A stretch of DNA of 64,000 nucleotides, taken from NCBI GenBank assembly GCA_023525715.1, contig JAKNSD010000060.1:563001-627000 (forward strand). The letters are read 5' to 3'. This DNA comes from Cichorium intybus. Taxonomy: Eukaryota > Streptophyta > Magnoliopsida > Asterales > Asteraceae. The stretch's first letter is position 1; each line of letters starts with the position of its first letter. The notes below the pieces were generated by a model. The model saw only the letters and a list, made by a program, of their open reading frames with translations, was not told the DNA's origin and did no database searches. A program made the position numbers and the translations under genes. Shown piece after piece: positions 11,736-26,227 of the stretch.

Positions 11736-13020
11736 TAGGTTGATGCCAAGAGCCTTGAAATCTTCTTATTTTAGTGTTTGAGTTGATGAAGAGCGACTCA
11801 AGGAAGATGTTATGCCTTTTGAGCTCCGTTAGGATTGTGCTTATACTAGCCAACACTTTGCGAGTCTGCTCGTGGAATAGTTGCGACTTGGTTGTTGTTT
11901 TAAGGCCATGTAACATAGTTGTTGTTGAGATAGCAAGCAGTGGTGTTGCTGTCAAGAGTTATACGGTCTGGGCGGCTATCCAGCTAAGCGGTTGGATATA
12001 ATGGCTGTTGGCTGGACAGTGTGACTGTCTGGAGCTTGGTAGCATGGTTGTCTGGAGCTAGACAGCATAGTTAGCATGGTTGACAGGACTGCTTGCTGGA
12101 ACTGGGTGGAAAATGCGAGCTGGAGCTAGACAACATGGCTATTGGCTGAGGCTGAGTGGTGGCTGTCCGGCTAAGCGGTTGGGTATAATGGCTGTTGGCC
12201 GAATAGTGACTTTCTGGCGCTGGAGAACGTAGTTGTCTGGAGCTGGAAAATATGACTGTCTGGAGCTGGAGAATGACTATTGACCGGAGATGGGCAGCGG
12301 TTGCTGCTTGAGTTCAGAGTATTAATGTCATCTCTCGAGAATACTTTATCATTATCAACTTGTCATGTAGTTTATCTTCAAACTTAAGATAGATATAACA
12401 CTTCTGTGTAGTGTTGTGTCAACCCTTCTATTCCCCCCCCCCCCCCTTTTTTTTTTTTGAAAGAGGTGATGATGATTTAATGAGGATAATGAGTGTATGG
12501 AGTTATGTCTTGTACAATTGAGTATGGGTTGTTTTTGTGTATTGTTGATTCGCCCCAGAAGATGTGGGAGCTCATATATGGAAGTTTGTACATGGATTGT
12601 TACATTTCACATTTGCAGGCGTTCTTTTTGGTGGCAAGTGCTCGATGGCACAGTTGTTAGTTAGAGTAGGAGCCGGACAGCGAGGCTACTGGCTGAGGCT
12701 GGCCGCGGGCTGCCGTCTGAAACGGCTGGAACTGGACCACGAGGCTGCCTTCTGGAATTAGCAGCGGAGTTGTTGGCTAGCGCTGGAGACGGCGGCGAGC
12801 TGGCTGGATCTAAGCCACGGGGCTGCCATCTGGGATTGGCGATGGAGTTGCTGGAGAACGCTGGAGCCAGGCGGCGAGCTGGCTGGAGCTGGGCCGCGAC
12901 TGCTGGCTAGCGCTGGGCAGTGACTACCAGCTGGGAGAGCTGGGAGAGCTGGGAGAGCCAGGCAGCGGAGCTGCTGGAGAGCTGAGCAGCGGAGCTGCTA
13001 GGATGCAGAGAGGCGTTGTA
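11736..13020. repeat. Degenerate Gly/Leu-codon-like repeats
   Basis: Strongly diverged short units built from GGCTGGAGCTGGACAGC and similar, densest at 12000-12300 and 12640-13010. A C12/T12 homopolymer junction lies at about 12430-12458. No real frame. It probably belongs to the same 3' repeat block as the arrays to the left. Confidence 0.6.
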
Positions 13021-14335
13021 GCCGTTTGATTCTTTTCCACCATAGTAAGTTTGTATTTTAGGAATACGCCATTGCGTGCAATATGATTTTGTGCGTTATC
13101 TGTACGTTGTTTCTTTGTAGTTCTTTTTCACCGCGTGGAATTGTAAGGGCTTTGATCTTGTACATAATAAATTATGACGATATAGTGTCATTTTGAATCA
13201 CAGTATGCTGTGTTCTACGCCTTGTTGTAGGTATTAACGTGTTTTCCATGTTGAAAGGAGAGTGGGTTTGTGTATGGCTATGTCCCTAGTTGTCTCAAAC
13301 ATTTTTGTGCCTCGCTCATTTGTACATGTCAACACAAGCAATATAAAAGTAAGTTTCCAAGGCTTGTATCACATACATAGAATAATGAATGAATTATAGA
13401 TGTCAAAATAGATTTTTATGCCGTTGTTATGCTTGTATGTTGTCACGGGTTGGCCGACCACGTTCTTGCTATGTAATTGAATTGCTAAATCATTTTCAGA
13501 TTCACGAGTCGGCTATGTATGGTATCTTCTCTCCCCTTTTTTTTTTTTTTTTTTTTTTTTTACAAAAAATAATAATAATAATAATAATAATTGATGATAT
13601 TGACGCGTTAGAAGGGCCTATCATATATAGTGCGTGAATCAAGTTAATATTCCAATTGTTTTTTGTGTGATTAAATAGTAGTAAAGTCGCATTTGCTCTA
13701 TTATTGAGTATTAACTAACCATATGCTCCTTTTGTGTGAAAAGGAAATTTACTACCATTGACCATTGCGAGGAGCATGTTAACTTACTTTGGAAATACAT
13801 ATTAAAATATAATATAGCGTTGAATCGATATATTGCATGATGATGGGATGTTGTGCAATTAATTTAGGACCGTTTAGAGAAATATCTTCGATGTACCAGC
13901 GTTTTAGAAAAACATGGATAACCGATTTTTTTTAGGGTATTGGTAAAAAAGGGTATTGGTAAAAAAAGGTACTCCTATTCGCACTACTATAATCATACGT
14001 ACATAATGATGATGTGACCAATAGACAAATTTATTCCTTACATTCAAGCCACGTATTATTTATTCCAGTTTCTTTAGACCTTTTAATTTAAGAAGTTTCA
14101 AACTATACCCTTTAATTCTTGTCTTCCAATTTCTTTAGACCTTTTACTTTAAGATGTTTCAAACTATACCTTTTAATTATTGTCATTTATCTTACTGTCC
14201 ATATTATTTATTGAAAATATATAAATAATAATATTATATAATACTAATAAATTACACCATATGAGGTATTTATATAAAATATATAAATAATAATATTATA
14301 TAAAATTAATAAATTAGAGTATATAGTTAGTATGT
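13021..14335. other. Gene-free interior of the LARD-like element
   Basis: AT-rich with a T-tract and (AAT)n at about 13536-13592. At 13935-13968 there are two tandem copies of GGGTATTGGTAAAAAA, which match the outer tip of the foldback family seen at 15954-18340 and 33483-34801. A short near-duplication (TTTCTTTAGACCTTTTA...) lies at 14068-14180. Confidence 0.55.
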
Positions 14336-14338
14336 TAA

Positions 14339-14550
14339 GGCTGTGTTTGGTGCACATAAGCTAGTTTAAAAGCTACCTTATTTTTTGAGCTTATTGTATT
14401 TTGGCGTTTGGCAAAACAATTAAAGTAGCTTATTGTATCTTAAAAAGTAGCTTATAGGCTAGCTTTTCATAAGCTACTTGAAGTTAGCTTATTGAAAAGC
14501 TAGCTTATAAGCTAAAAGCTAGCTTTTCAGCTAACATGCCAAACAGAGCC
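14339..14550. mobile_element. PIF/Harbinger (Tourist-like) MITE, 212 bp
   Basis: Terminal inverted repeats GGCTGTGTTTGG (left) and GGCTCTGTTTGG (right, reversed) are flanked by TAA at 14336-14338 and 14551-14553. The interior is rich in inverted AGCTAGCTTT/AAGCTAGC blocks, so the whole could fold. Size, TIR and 3-bp TAA duplication fit Tourist-like MITEs. Confidence 0.8.
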
Positions 14551-14889
14551 TAAATCGAAACCTATCTTTTAAGTTTTTAACTATCATAATATTATAATAT
14601 TTTATAAATTTTGATGTATGTAATCTTATATTTTCATTGAACTAAATTTCAAAATTTATCTTAATATTATTAACAATAACCGTAATCAATTTTATTATTA
14701 ACTGTATGTATAGATACATATTTACTTGATTTTATTCAATTTATCAAACAATTAGGTCCGTAAGTTAAATATAAAAATATATAAATTAGAAAAAAATTAT
14801 TACCACATATCGATATAAACTATATAATTAAAAAAATACAATGATATATTCATAAGATATAGATCTGGACCAATAGATGCGCTAACATC

Positions 14890-15530
14890 GTGCCGCTCCA
14901 CGCGACAAGAGAGATTATGATTATGGTGGTGGCAGCGTTAGTGAGGTGGTGGTGTTGGTGAAGGTGGAAGTGGCGGTGGGTGGTGGCAAAGGTGGTGCTG
15001 ATAGTGGTGGTGGTAAAGTTAGTAGTGGTGGTGGTGATCGAGGTGGTGGTGATGGTGATAGAAGTGGTGGAGGTGACATTAGCAGTGGTGGTGTTCAGTG
15101 GCGATGGCAAGGTGGCGTGACGGTAGGGGGTGGAGAAAGTGGTGGCGGTGCCGCTCCACGGCGACGAGAGAGATTATGAGTATGGTGGTGGCGGCGTTAG
15201 TACAGTGGTGGTGTTGGTGGAGGTGGAAGTGGCGGTGGGTGGTGGCAAAGGTGGTCCTGATAGTGGTGGTAGTCTAGGTGGTGGTAAAGTTGGTAGTGGT
15301 GGTGGTGATCGAGGTGGTGGTGATGGTGATAGAAGTGGTGGAGGTGACATTATCGGTGGTGGTGTTCAGTAGCGATGGCAAGGTGGCGTGACGGTAGGGG
15401 GTGGCGAAAGTGGTGGCGGTGGCAGTGGTGGTGATGGTAAAGATGGCGATGGCAGCAGCGGCGGCGACAACAGTGGTGGTAGTGGTGACGAAGGTGGTGC
15501 AGGTGGTAAGGAATGTGAAAATCATTAAAA
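14890..15530. repeat. GGT-rich minisatellite with 259-bp duplication
   Basis: Two large units (from about 14890 and 15149, offset 259 bp) and a partial third, made of GGTGGTGGT-type triplets. Frames on both strands (Gly/Ser/Val or Thr/His rich) are composition artefacts. No start context or flanking gene supports a glycine-rich protein. Confidence 0.75.
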
Positions 15531-15589
15531 ATAAAACTACACGATGTAAGTAAACCATTCAACGAAAAGAAAACATTTGTTGTCCCCTG

Positions 15590-15668
15590 TAAGTAAATTA
15601 ATCGGCATCCGAAAATTATTCGCCGAAAAACTATTCGCCGCCCGAAGCATCACGCAGGTACGCACCTA

Positions 15669-15669
<1 letters not shown>
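15590..15669 (+). mobile_element. Possible Helitron 3' terminus
   Basis: Ends CGCACCTAG followed by T at 15670, preceded by a GC-rich, weakly self-complementary stretch (CCGCCCGAAGCATCACGCAGG region). It resembles the reverse of the end at 20892. No 5' TC end was found, so this is tentative. Confidence 0.35.
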
Positions 15670-15717
<48 letters not shown>

Positions 15718-15953
15718 GTAATATGATATTAGTAAATTAAATTAAACAATTAATTAAATCCTATCTAAGTTGATACATTTTTGTTTAATAAAGCAAGTTA
15801 CAAACTGACGTATCAAAACAAAAAAAAGAAAACTAAAACAGATCATCTCTCTATAACTTAAAATCAGAAATAATAGCAAATCACATCATTCACAATTATT
15901 AGATAATCACTCTTTAGTGTATATAAGGAATTTTTAGTGCGGATAAAATCTTC

Positions 15954-18340
<2,387 letters not shown>

Positions 18341-19309
18341 TTTTTTATTATTTTTTTTAGGGTAAGGATAATGTGAAGTGTATGTACCTCTTGCTTTGTG
18401 TATTGTACCATGCTCTATTTTGGTCGGGATTTAGCACTTAGCTCCTATAGTCGCTGGTTGTATCCAACACCTGTCTGGAAATAGTGCTTCCGACTTTGAG
18501 ATGGAGATCAGCTTCCAATCGCAGCTTTCAATTGAAGGTCCAAAGTCTGATTTTGAAGTTTTTCAACCACGAATTGGGAGGTACGGCGATGATGGGGCAG
18601 TCGTGGACAAATCTTATTGTCTTCAGCGACTGGTATAAAATCCAAATTCAGATGTGATTACCACCGTTTGCGGCGAGAGGGTAAACATATGCCGAGATCT
18701 CGAAACCAGCTTGTGTTTATCTTTAGTCGAAATCGACGTATCTGTATGTCGTGCTCGAATTTCTTTTCTTTAAAATTCCTTTAGAACTTAGCTTCAAGGG
18801 TAGACCCCCTTCTCCTTCTTTTCGCTTTTGATATAATTGCAGAGGAGACGATAAAGCTCAGTTGTACCGTAATGTTCAAATGATTTACAGTAACGGTTCT
18901 CGATTTATGTTTAAAGAGAGCAAACCGTGAGAAAGGCGAGTTCATAAAATTCCCCAGCTAGATCTGGTGTGTGCAGGGTTCTAAACACCAAAAGTATTAG
19001 GGTTTGCTTGGTTTAATCAAGCCTTCAAGGCGAAGAGAAACGGATTTGTGGAAAAAATACAGAGGAATACGTTTGTAGGTAAGGAGATTCTGAAGAAAAG
19101 ATCTGTGAACGACGATGGGAAGCTGTTTGACGAGAGAAAATCTTTTGTCGGATGAATTTCTTTAGCCCACCGCTTAACGCCATTGAAACAGTTCTTTTGA
19201 AGATCGGTTATGCGGAAGTTTTTTGAAGGGATGAAGTACGAAGGATGGATATTTAGAGATCGTTAAGGTGAGGTTGAACCTCACGCAACAATGGCTGTTT
19301 TGCTCGAGG
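18341..19309. other. 5' leader region of the LARD-like element
   Basis: Between the foldback copies and the primer site. Higher GC than its surroundings but no frame longer than a few dozen codons on the minus (element) strand. No known domain seen. Confidence 0.45.
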
Positions 19310-19326
19310 TCCCACGGATGGCGCCA
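19310..19326 (-). promoter_or_regulatory. Primer binding site of the LARD-like element
   Basis: On the minus strand TGGCGCCATCCGTGGGA starts one base after the 5' LTR. TGGCGCC-type sites are typical of Tat/Athila-related gypsy elements; the exact tRNA is not assigned here. Confidence 0.75.
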
Positions 19327-19327
19327 A

Positions 19328-19681
19328 TGATGCGAACTCGGCTCCGAGGGTCGGGTTAGTGCGGTGAACGATGAGAGATGATCTCTCCTGGCCAGAGAGA
19401 ATCATCATGGTGTCTACAGGAGAGGAGTGGAGGCTGTTCGCTTTTGGAATTAGGGTTCCCTCATGTTCTATTTATAGGGAACAATTAGGTCAGGCCTTGG
19501 GCCAGCCCAACTCAGGCCCAGCTAGCCGGTAGCACTGCTGGGCCGGCTCACAGGCAAAGCAGCCCAGCGCTGGAAGGCAGTCCACGCCGGAAAGTCTACG
19601 CTGGAAAGTCCAGGCTGGAAAGTCCACGCTGGAAAGTCCACGCTTGAAAGTAGTAGGTCGGCCGACGGACCTATACTATCA
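19328..19681 (-). repeat. 5' LTR of the LARD-like element, shortened
   Basis: Colinear with 9285-9777 but lacks about 139 bp after GGGTCGGG; a GTCGGG microhomology may explain the loss. The remaining sequence is nearly identical, suggesting a fairly young insertion. Confidence 0.85.
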
Positions 19682-19686
19682 ATGCC

Positions 19687-20523
19687 CTTAACATCGACTT
19701 AATTGTTAAGTGGTGGTGGAGATTGAAAAGCAACCCCGAGGCTTTTTGGTGTAAGATAATTAGGGGTATTCACAAGATTGACGGGAAACCCCCTCATTAT
19801 ATCTCCAGGAATTCCTTAGCCGGTGTCTGGAATAACATTTCCAAGGCCAAAAAAGACATTCAAAAAATTAACCTCAATTTTTATGACATTTTTAAATTGC
19901 AGGCAGATCCAAACATTGTCAACATGGAGTCTTGGCGCTGCTTGTTAACGTCAGACGGCTCCTATACGGTGGAGGCGCTTAGGCGGAAGATTGATCAGAA
20001 TCCGGGTCTTCCTGTTAACTCGGTGGTTACTTGGTGCCGGGAGATACCCATCAAGGTGTTGGGATTCATTTGGAGGGCCGCTCATGGCAGGATCCCGTCC
20101 GCGGACGCTCTCTCTTCCTGAGGTGTTCCCGTCTCCTCGGTCTCTTGTGGTATGTGTGGAGACGCTGAGACTGCGGACCATATTTTGATTTTTTGCCCGA
20201 TGGCTGCCAAGGTTCGTGATTGGGTTTTTAGATGGTGTGGTATCTCTTTTTTCTCCCCCTCCTCCACCCGGGCTCTCTTGGACTTCGCTATGAATTTGGG
20301 AAGATGTCCCAAAAAGCATCTAATCCTCACTATGATTATTTATGGCCTTCTTTGGAGTTTGTTGAAAGCTAGGAACGACAGAGTTTTTAAGAAACACATT
20401 GACTCCGCTTCTAGTATTTTTTACGAGGTTGTGTCTTCGGTGTTTTTGTGGGCGAAGCATAGGGGTAAATGGGGAATTTGTAATTGGTCTAGTTGGTGTA
20501 TTTCTCCTTTCTATTGTATGTAA
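19687..20523 (+). pseudogene. LINE C-terminal part with zinc-binding (zf-RVT) domain
   Basis: Continues the LINE frame after the LTR element. Motifs in order are VKWWWRLKSNPEAFW, then a segment typical of plant LINEs (WRCLLTSDGSYTV, VLGFIWRAAHGRIPSADAL) and a Cys/His cluster CGMCGDAETADHILIFCP characteristic of the zf-RVT domain. A TGA at 20119-20121 interrupts the frame where an Arg codon CGA would fit, i.e. one C-to-T change. The frame then runs to TAA at 20521-20523. Confidence 0.88.
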
Positions 20524-20630
20524 CTCTTTGTTCCTGTTTTCTTCTCCCCGTCTAGTTGCTTGCTAAGCGTGGGTGTTGTTTTTTTTTTCTAATGCATTGA
20601 CCGTTTCCAAAAACAAATGCAAAATGTCAT

Positions 20631-21130
20631 AAATCGGATGCAATTATAGTTCTTTTAGGTGTAATTAAAATTTCCCGGGCTTCGATTATGGGCTGTGGAA
20701 TCCGTAATTTAGGCTATGAATTTTGGCTGGTCATGGGCTCATTTTTTGGGCTCCAGATTTCTTTGTTTTCCACTTTTCCTCGTATTTCTTCCTTAATTAA
20801 TCTTTAAATTCTCTCCAATTTACAAAATTTAATTTAATTAACCTTTTCATTCAATCAAAACAACTTTATTTACGAAACGATTAAGTAATCACTAGGTGTG
20901 TGTCCGCGTAATGCGGCGGAACACAAATTCTAACTGTAAACCTAGGTAAAAATGCAAACTCGTATAGATAGCGTGACCGATATGTCAAACCAGTGTGTGT
21001 TTTACGCCTAAGTATTAGCTTTATTCGTTCTATGATTTGTTCTATACACAATCAAGCATCAAGAATAATTGAAAAAAAAAAGTATAAGAGAATGAATGGT
21101 ACATATCTTCGAACGAAGTAAAGCATTTAT

Positions 21131-21223
<93 letters not shown>

Positions 21224-21345
21224 TTCCAACTATGATACTCAATAGGTAAACTCGTGTTTTTTCTTAAATGTTGTCAAAGTTGATCATAAATTGATTAATT
21301 GACCCAAATAATAAGAAAATTGATGTTAGATATATTTTACCAAAA
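20631..21345. other. Gene-free sequence with (AT)n
   Basis: No frame. Contains (AT)n at about 21138-21218 and the Helitron-like end at 20892. The Sirevirus inserted at its right end. Confidence 0.5.
20892..20920 (-). mobile_element. Helitron 3' terminus (minus strand)
   Basis: On the minus strand a short hairpin (CCGC..GCGG) is followed by ACACACACCTAG and then T, matching the Helitron rule of a hairpin about ten bases before CTRR with a flanking T. The body would extend to the right, where the Sirevirus interrupts it. I did not find the 5' TC end. Confidence 0.5.
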
Positions 21346-21350
21346 TGTTG

Positions 21351-21631
21351 TGTTGAAAATATAAAATATGATCACCACAAATAAAGGTTTGCACCGTTTA
21401 TTGTGTGACAAATATATATATATATATTAAAGATAAATGCGGAATAAATAATAAGAGTTGCAGAATAAAAATATATAATCTGATCGCCACAAATAAAGGT
21501 TTGCACCGTTTACTGTGTGAAAGATATATAAATAATATAAATTGCAGTAATTAAATGACTTAAAGCGATAAATAATATAAATGACTATAATTAAAAGACA
21601 TAAAACGATAAATAATGTAAATGACTATAAT

Positions 21632-21662
<31 letters not shown>

Positions 21663-22640
21663 CAAGTAGGTTCGTCAATAGATTGACTGAACTGGTTTAT
21701 AACAGGACTGTGGAACGACTGGTCTATCAAGTAGGTTCGTCAAATAAATTGACTGAACTGGCTTAGGGTTGGACTGGATTTCTAATAGACTGTGTCTCTA
21801 TTTGTTCTTGTTTGATGATCTTGGTGATCTTGGTGTTCTTGGTGTTGATCTTGGTGTTCTTGGTGTTTTTCTTGGTGTTCTTGGTGTTTTTCTTGGTGTT
21901 CTTGGTGTTTTTGGTGTGTGTTCTTGGTGTTTTGGAGAGTGTTTGGAAGTTGGAAATAAGATGGTGGAAGTTGGAGAGGATTTGGTGAATTTTTGGTGGT
22001 AAAAATGAAAGAAATGGTGTTGAAATGGTTTATATATGAATTTTAAAGGGTTTTGGGTTGTTTTTGAAGGTTTTCGGAAGTTCAGGGATTGAAAATGTAA
22101 TTATTTGGGGTTAAAACCGCCGGTCGGGTCGTGGGTCGCATTCTGGGTCGACGCGCGGACCCTGATGTGAGTGGAAATGGTTCGGACGGTTCGGGTAGTG
22201 GGTCGGATCCGGGTCGGTATGGCGGTTTCCGGATCTGGAGCGGCTGATGGATCTTGGGCTCCAGAGATTGGGCTGGGCTGCCAGAAATTGGGCTGGCCCG
22301 GTTTCCTTTGGTTTTTTTTTGTTTTAAATTGTTTTTAAATGTTTTAAAAATCCGAAATAAATCAAAATAAATTATAAAAATTTATTTTAATTTATAAAAT
22401 TAATTAAATCTAATAAAATAAATTATTTAGAAAATATATTTCCAAAAATTCATTTTAAATAGATTTAATTTAATTTTCTTTTATATTTTTATTTGTTTTG
22501 GCTTTAAAACTCTTTTTCTTATTTTTTCTCGTTTAAACTCGAATCCTCGCAACCTGAAATAAACTGATAATATTTATTAGACAAAATAAAAACAGTTCAT
22601 CTTATTTCAATGATGGTCACATACAAAACATTTTTCAACA
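21351..22640 (-). repeat. 3' LTR of the Sirevirus
   Basis: 1290 bp. Contains a 22-bp (AT)n at 21640-21662 and a CTTGGTGTT-type short repeat at 21810-21920. A frame at 21769-22002 is a by-product of that repeat. Confidence 0.95.
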
Positions 22641-24346
22641 ATTTCCCCCTATGTGATCATTGATGAAATAAGGACAGATATAATCACATTTGAAGTTTTA
22701 ATATTGAAGATTTGAGATAAAAGTTTTGTCAATGATAAGATATTTATATAAAACCATTGTAATTATTTTGAAAGTTTGTGACTTGGTTTTACATATCTTA
22801 TGTTTTGAAAAAGATTTTGAAGAATGTTTGTTTCCGAATCAAAGTCTCGGGTTCGGTTATCAAAGGGTAGCCATATATGTATTTAAAGAAATTTCTTAAG
22901 ATTTTATAGCATTATTTATGACGACAAGTGGTCTAACAGGTCGATTCAGATGAACGCTCATAGATATAGCTCACACTTCACTTGGGTGTTTGGTTGTTCT
23001 AGCAGCAGAACAAGTTAATGATCACTAAAAATGAGTGATATCTCTCTCTGACAACTCACACTCATATTGGAGGTGTTCATCTATGCTTTTCCTGTAAAGT
23101 CACTTAGTCTCATTATTAGATAATCAATCACATAAGACTGGTTTCGGCATTACTCAGCGGGTTTCTTCATTCATGCCATTAACGTTCACTCTCTCTCCGT
23201 CGGGAAATACATGTAGAGGGGTTTAGTAATTTTCATAGTGCAGTTTGCAACTAAGAAATATTTAGTGATGAAGGCTACAGTATCCCGGGAAATCCATTGT
23301 TGTTGCAGCTTCTTCTTTGATGGTATCCTGTTTGTTGATCAATATCGATTTATTGTAAAAAGATATTTTGCTTTATCATTGAGAAGTTGCTACAAAATTT
23401 TTGTTTTTGTTTTTGTAAGAGTATTTGTCTTGAGTGATTGAGATGTTTGCTTTTCTGAAAAATGGTTAAAAACAAATTGCGGGATTTGATGATGTTTGTT
23501 TTGAAATAACCATTTGGTTGAAAGTTTGTTTAACTTGGTATTTCTTCGGTGAGTGATTTGACTTTCTTGTTGAATCGTCTTTGAGGATTGTATGTTGATA
23601 GATCTTTGTTTCTCCTTTGGTTTTCTTGTAAGGATATGTCGTCGTTTGGAGTCTTTCCATTTTGAGGCTGTCTTCATTTTTGGTTGGCTTTTAACTAGGT
23701 AGGGATAGGTGGCATAAAAGACACTTTGTCTAGTATGTAAGAAATGAAAGTATCGTCCCTGGTCATTTTGATATCTAAGCAAAAATGAGACTGTGACAAG
23801 GTATAATCGGGTATACCTTAAAAGTAATAGAGACACACCTAAGCTTACAAGAAATGAATTCCACAATGATTTAGATCGACGAGGCACAAATTCTCACATG
23901 GGTTTTTGTTTTCATCTGAACCTCCTAACCTTATGTCCCTTGATTGTTTAAAATCGTCAATAATGAAATAAAATCGAAGGAAATAAAGTTATATACATTA
24001 TGAAAAGTAGGAGATTTGAACCTTCACTCCAATTGGGAATCAATATGACTTAAAATCTTCATCGAGCATAAGCATCTGAAAAATTAAGTCAAGATACGAT
24101 TAATCACAAGGTTCTATAAAAGCTTATTATGGCAAGTCTTTTATTGTATTTTTGAAGATTTGTTTTTTTAATGTTTTTTTTTTGAAATTTGGTTATTTGA
24201 ATGTTTTTGGTATTTTTTTAAAGGAAAGATATGAAAATTATAAAAATCTAAAATCTTTTTGTCTTTTGAAGTTTTGTATTTTTTTTTTTTGAATTTTCTT
24301 TTTGAATAAAAGTAAACACAATTTTGTACAAACAAAAAGTAAAAGT
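22641..24346 (-). other. Sirevirus 3' non-coding region with polypurine tract
   Basis: 1.7 kb between the RNase H stop and the 3' LTR. The minus-strand purine tract AGGGGGAAAT adjoins the LTR. A 165-codon minus frame (23887-23390, hydrophobic N-terminal stretch, basic C-terminus) is the only candidate for an extra gene. It shows no envelope-like features that I can recognise, so I do not call it. Confidence 0.55.
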
Positions 24347-26227
24347 TTAAGGATGGATGATATCTGGATTTAACATTCCTAGATGGCCTAGGAAGTATAG
24401 AAACTTTGTTTCATCGAGAGCCTTAGTGAAGACATCGGCAATTTGATCTTCGGTGTTTATGAAGTGTAATTCGATATGACCCTTTTGAATGTTGTCTTTA
24501 ATGAAGTGATATCGAATATCGATGTGCTTTGTCATGGAATGGTGAACGGGATTGTGAGAAATGGCTATTGCACTGGTTGAGTCACAAAATATGGGAATTT
24601 GTGAAACTCTGAAGCCATAGTCACGCAGTTGAGTTTGCATCCATATGACTTGTGAACAACAGCTGGCGGCAGCGACGTATTCAGCTTTTGTTGTTGATGT
24701 GGATACACAACTCTGTTTCTTTGAAGACCAACTCACTAGTCGACCTCCTAGGAATTGACAGCTACCAGATGTACTTTTCCTATCTAGCTTGCATCCTCCA
24801 TAGTCTGAGTCGGTGAAAGCGTTCAGCTGAAAATCGGATTTAGCTGGATACCAAAGGCCAAGTTTGGGAGTGCCTTTTAGGTATTTGAAGATGTGTTTCA
24901 CAGCAATGACATGGGATTCCATTGGATTTGCTTGGTATCTGGCACAGACACAAGTAAAAAACATAATGTCAGGTCTGCTGGCAGTGAGGTATAATAGTGA
25001 TCCGATCATTCCACAATATCTTTTCTGGTCAACGGGTTTGCCATTTAAGTCTGCATCAATTTTGTATCCAAAAGCCATTGGTGTTTTTGCGGTATTGGAT
25101 TTGTCCATTGAAAATCGAGTGAGTAGGTTTTTGACATAATTCTCTTGGTTGATGAAAATTCCATCAGTTGACTGTTTGATTTGAAGTCCAAGAAAAGTAG
25201 TCATCTCCCCAATCATGCTCATTTCAAATTTGCTCTTCATTAGATCTGCAAACTTAACACTCAAATATTCATCAGTAGAACCGAAAATAATGTCATCAAC
25301 ATATATTTGTACGATTAAGAGATGTTTATTATAGATTTTTCGAAAGAGGGTTTGATCGATTGAACCCCTTTTGAAACCTGATTCTTCGAGGAATGTTGAC
25401 AAGGTGGCATACCAGGCACGGGGTGCTTGTTTTAAGCCATAGACAGCTTTCTGCAATTTGAAGCTGTGATGAGGAAAGTTGGGATCTTCAAAGCCTAGTG
25501 GTTGTTGGATATAAACATCTCGATCTAACTCTCCATGTAGGAATGCACATTTAACGTCCATTTGAAAAACTTTAAAGTTCTTATGTGCAGCATATGCGAG
25601 AAAGATGCGGATAGCTTCTATTCTGGCGACTGGAGCATATGTTTCATCGTAGTCTATTCCTTCTTGTTGTGAATAGCCTTTGACTACGAGACGTGCCTTG
25701 TTTCGACACACGACTCCTTGATCGTCAGTCTTGTTTCTGAATACCCATCTTGAACCTATGATAGTAACATCGGGTGGTGTAGGAACAAGATTCCATACGT
25801 CATTTCTTTTGAATTCAGCTAGCTCTTCTTGCATAGTTTTTACCCAGTCTGGGTCTTTGAGAGCAGTATGTATGGTTTTGGGTTCAGTCATGGATAGGAA
25901 GGCTCCAAATAAGCAATCATTGGCAGTTGCGGCTCTAGTTTGGATGCCTGAATTAGGATCTCCGATGATTTGGTCAGTGGGATGGTTTCTGGTCCATTTT
26001 ATTAAACGATTTTCTTCCGTTGTAATAATAGGATTTTCAGTATCCCATTGTTCTTCTCCAGTAGTTTCTTCTTGGAAGAGGTTTGAAGGTTCCCCCATAA
26101 ATGTTGCATCGGGATTGTTTTGGATATTTGAGGATGGAGTGGTAAAATCTGGGGTGGTTAAATTTGGAGTGGTTAAAGGAGGATTTGGTGTTTGTTCTAA
26201 TGAGGAAGTATGTGTTTGTGGTTCCCC
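24347..26227 (-). CDS. Sirevirus pol: reverse transcriptase and RNase H
   Basis: Open minus frame. The first ATG is at 26098, but the frame is open back to about 26228, so the real protein is read through from integrase. The RT_copia domain begins at WVKTMQEELAEFKRNDVWNLV. Catalytic motifs are VFQMDVKCAFLHG (first Asp) and IYVDDIIFG (Y-V-D-D). RNase H follows with AFTDSDYGGCKLDRKSTSG, KAEYVAAASC and ADVFTKAL. Length and domain order are normal. It is offset from the integrase frame by one base at a four-base C run (26224-26227), so expression needs a -1 shift, or one base has been lost from the genome or the assembly. Confidence 0.93.
   Translation of the reverse strand, partial: GEPQTHTSSLEQTPNPPLTTPNLTTPDFTTPSSNIQNNPDATFMGEPSNLFQEETTGEEQWDTENPIITTEENRLIKWTRNHPTDQIIGDPNSGIQTRAATANDCLFGAFLSMTEPKTIHTALKDPDWVKTMQEELAEFKRNDVWNLVPTPPDVTIIGSRWVFRNKTDDQGVVCRNKARLVVKGYSQQEGIDYDETYAPVARIEAIRIFLAYAAHKNFKVFQMDVKCAFLHGELDRDVYIQQPLGFEDPNFPHHSFKLQKAVYGLKQAPRAWYATLSTFLEESGFKRGSIDQTLFRKIYNKHLLIVQIYVDDIIFGSTDEYLSVKFADLMKSKFEMSMIGEMTTFLGLQIKQSTDGIFINQENYVKNLLTRFSMDKSNTAKTPMAFGYKIDADLNGKPVDQKRYCGMIGSLLYLTASRPDIMFFTCVCARYQANPMESHVIAVKHIFKYLKGTPKLGLWYPAKSDFQLNAFTDSDYGGCKLDRKSTSGSCQFLGGRLVSWSSKKQSCVSTSTTKAEYVAAASCCSQVIWMQTQLRDYGFRVSQIPIFCDSTSAIAISHNPVHHSMTKHIDIRYHFIKDNIQKGHIELHFINTEDQIADVFTKALDETKFLYFLGHLGMLNPDIIHP

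Noticed and set aside
14850..15560. Glycine-rich or Thr/His-rich proteins
   Set aside because: GGT-triplet minisatellite read in different frames; no gene structure.
23390..23887. Envelope-like gene of the Sirevirus
   Set aside because: Position would fit, but the 165-codon frame has no recognisable signal, transmembrane or coiled-coil arrangement and much of it is basic low-complexity sequence.
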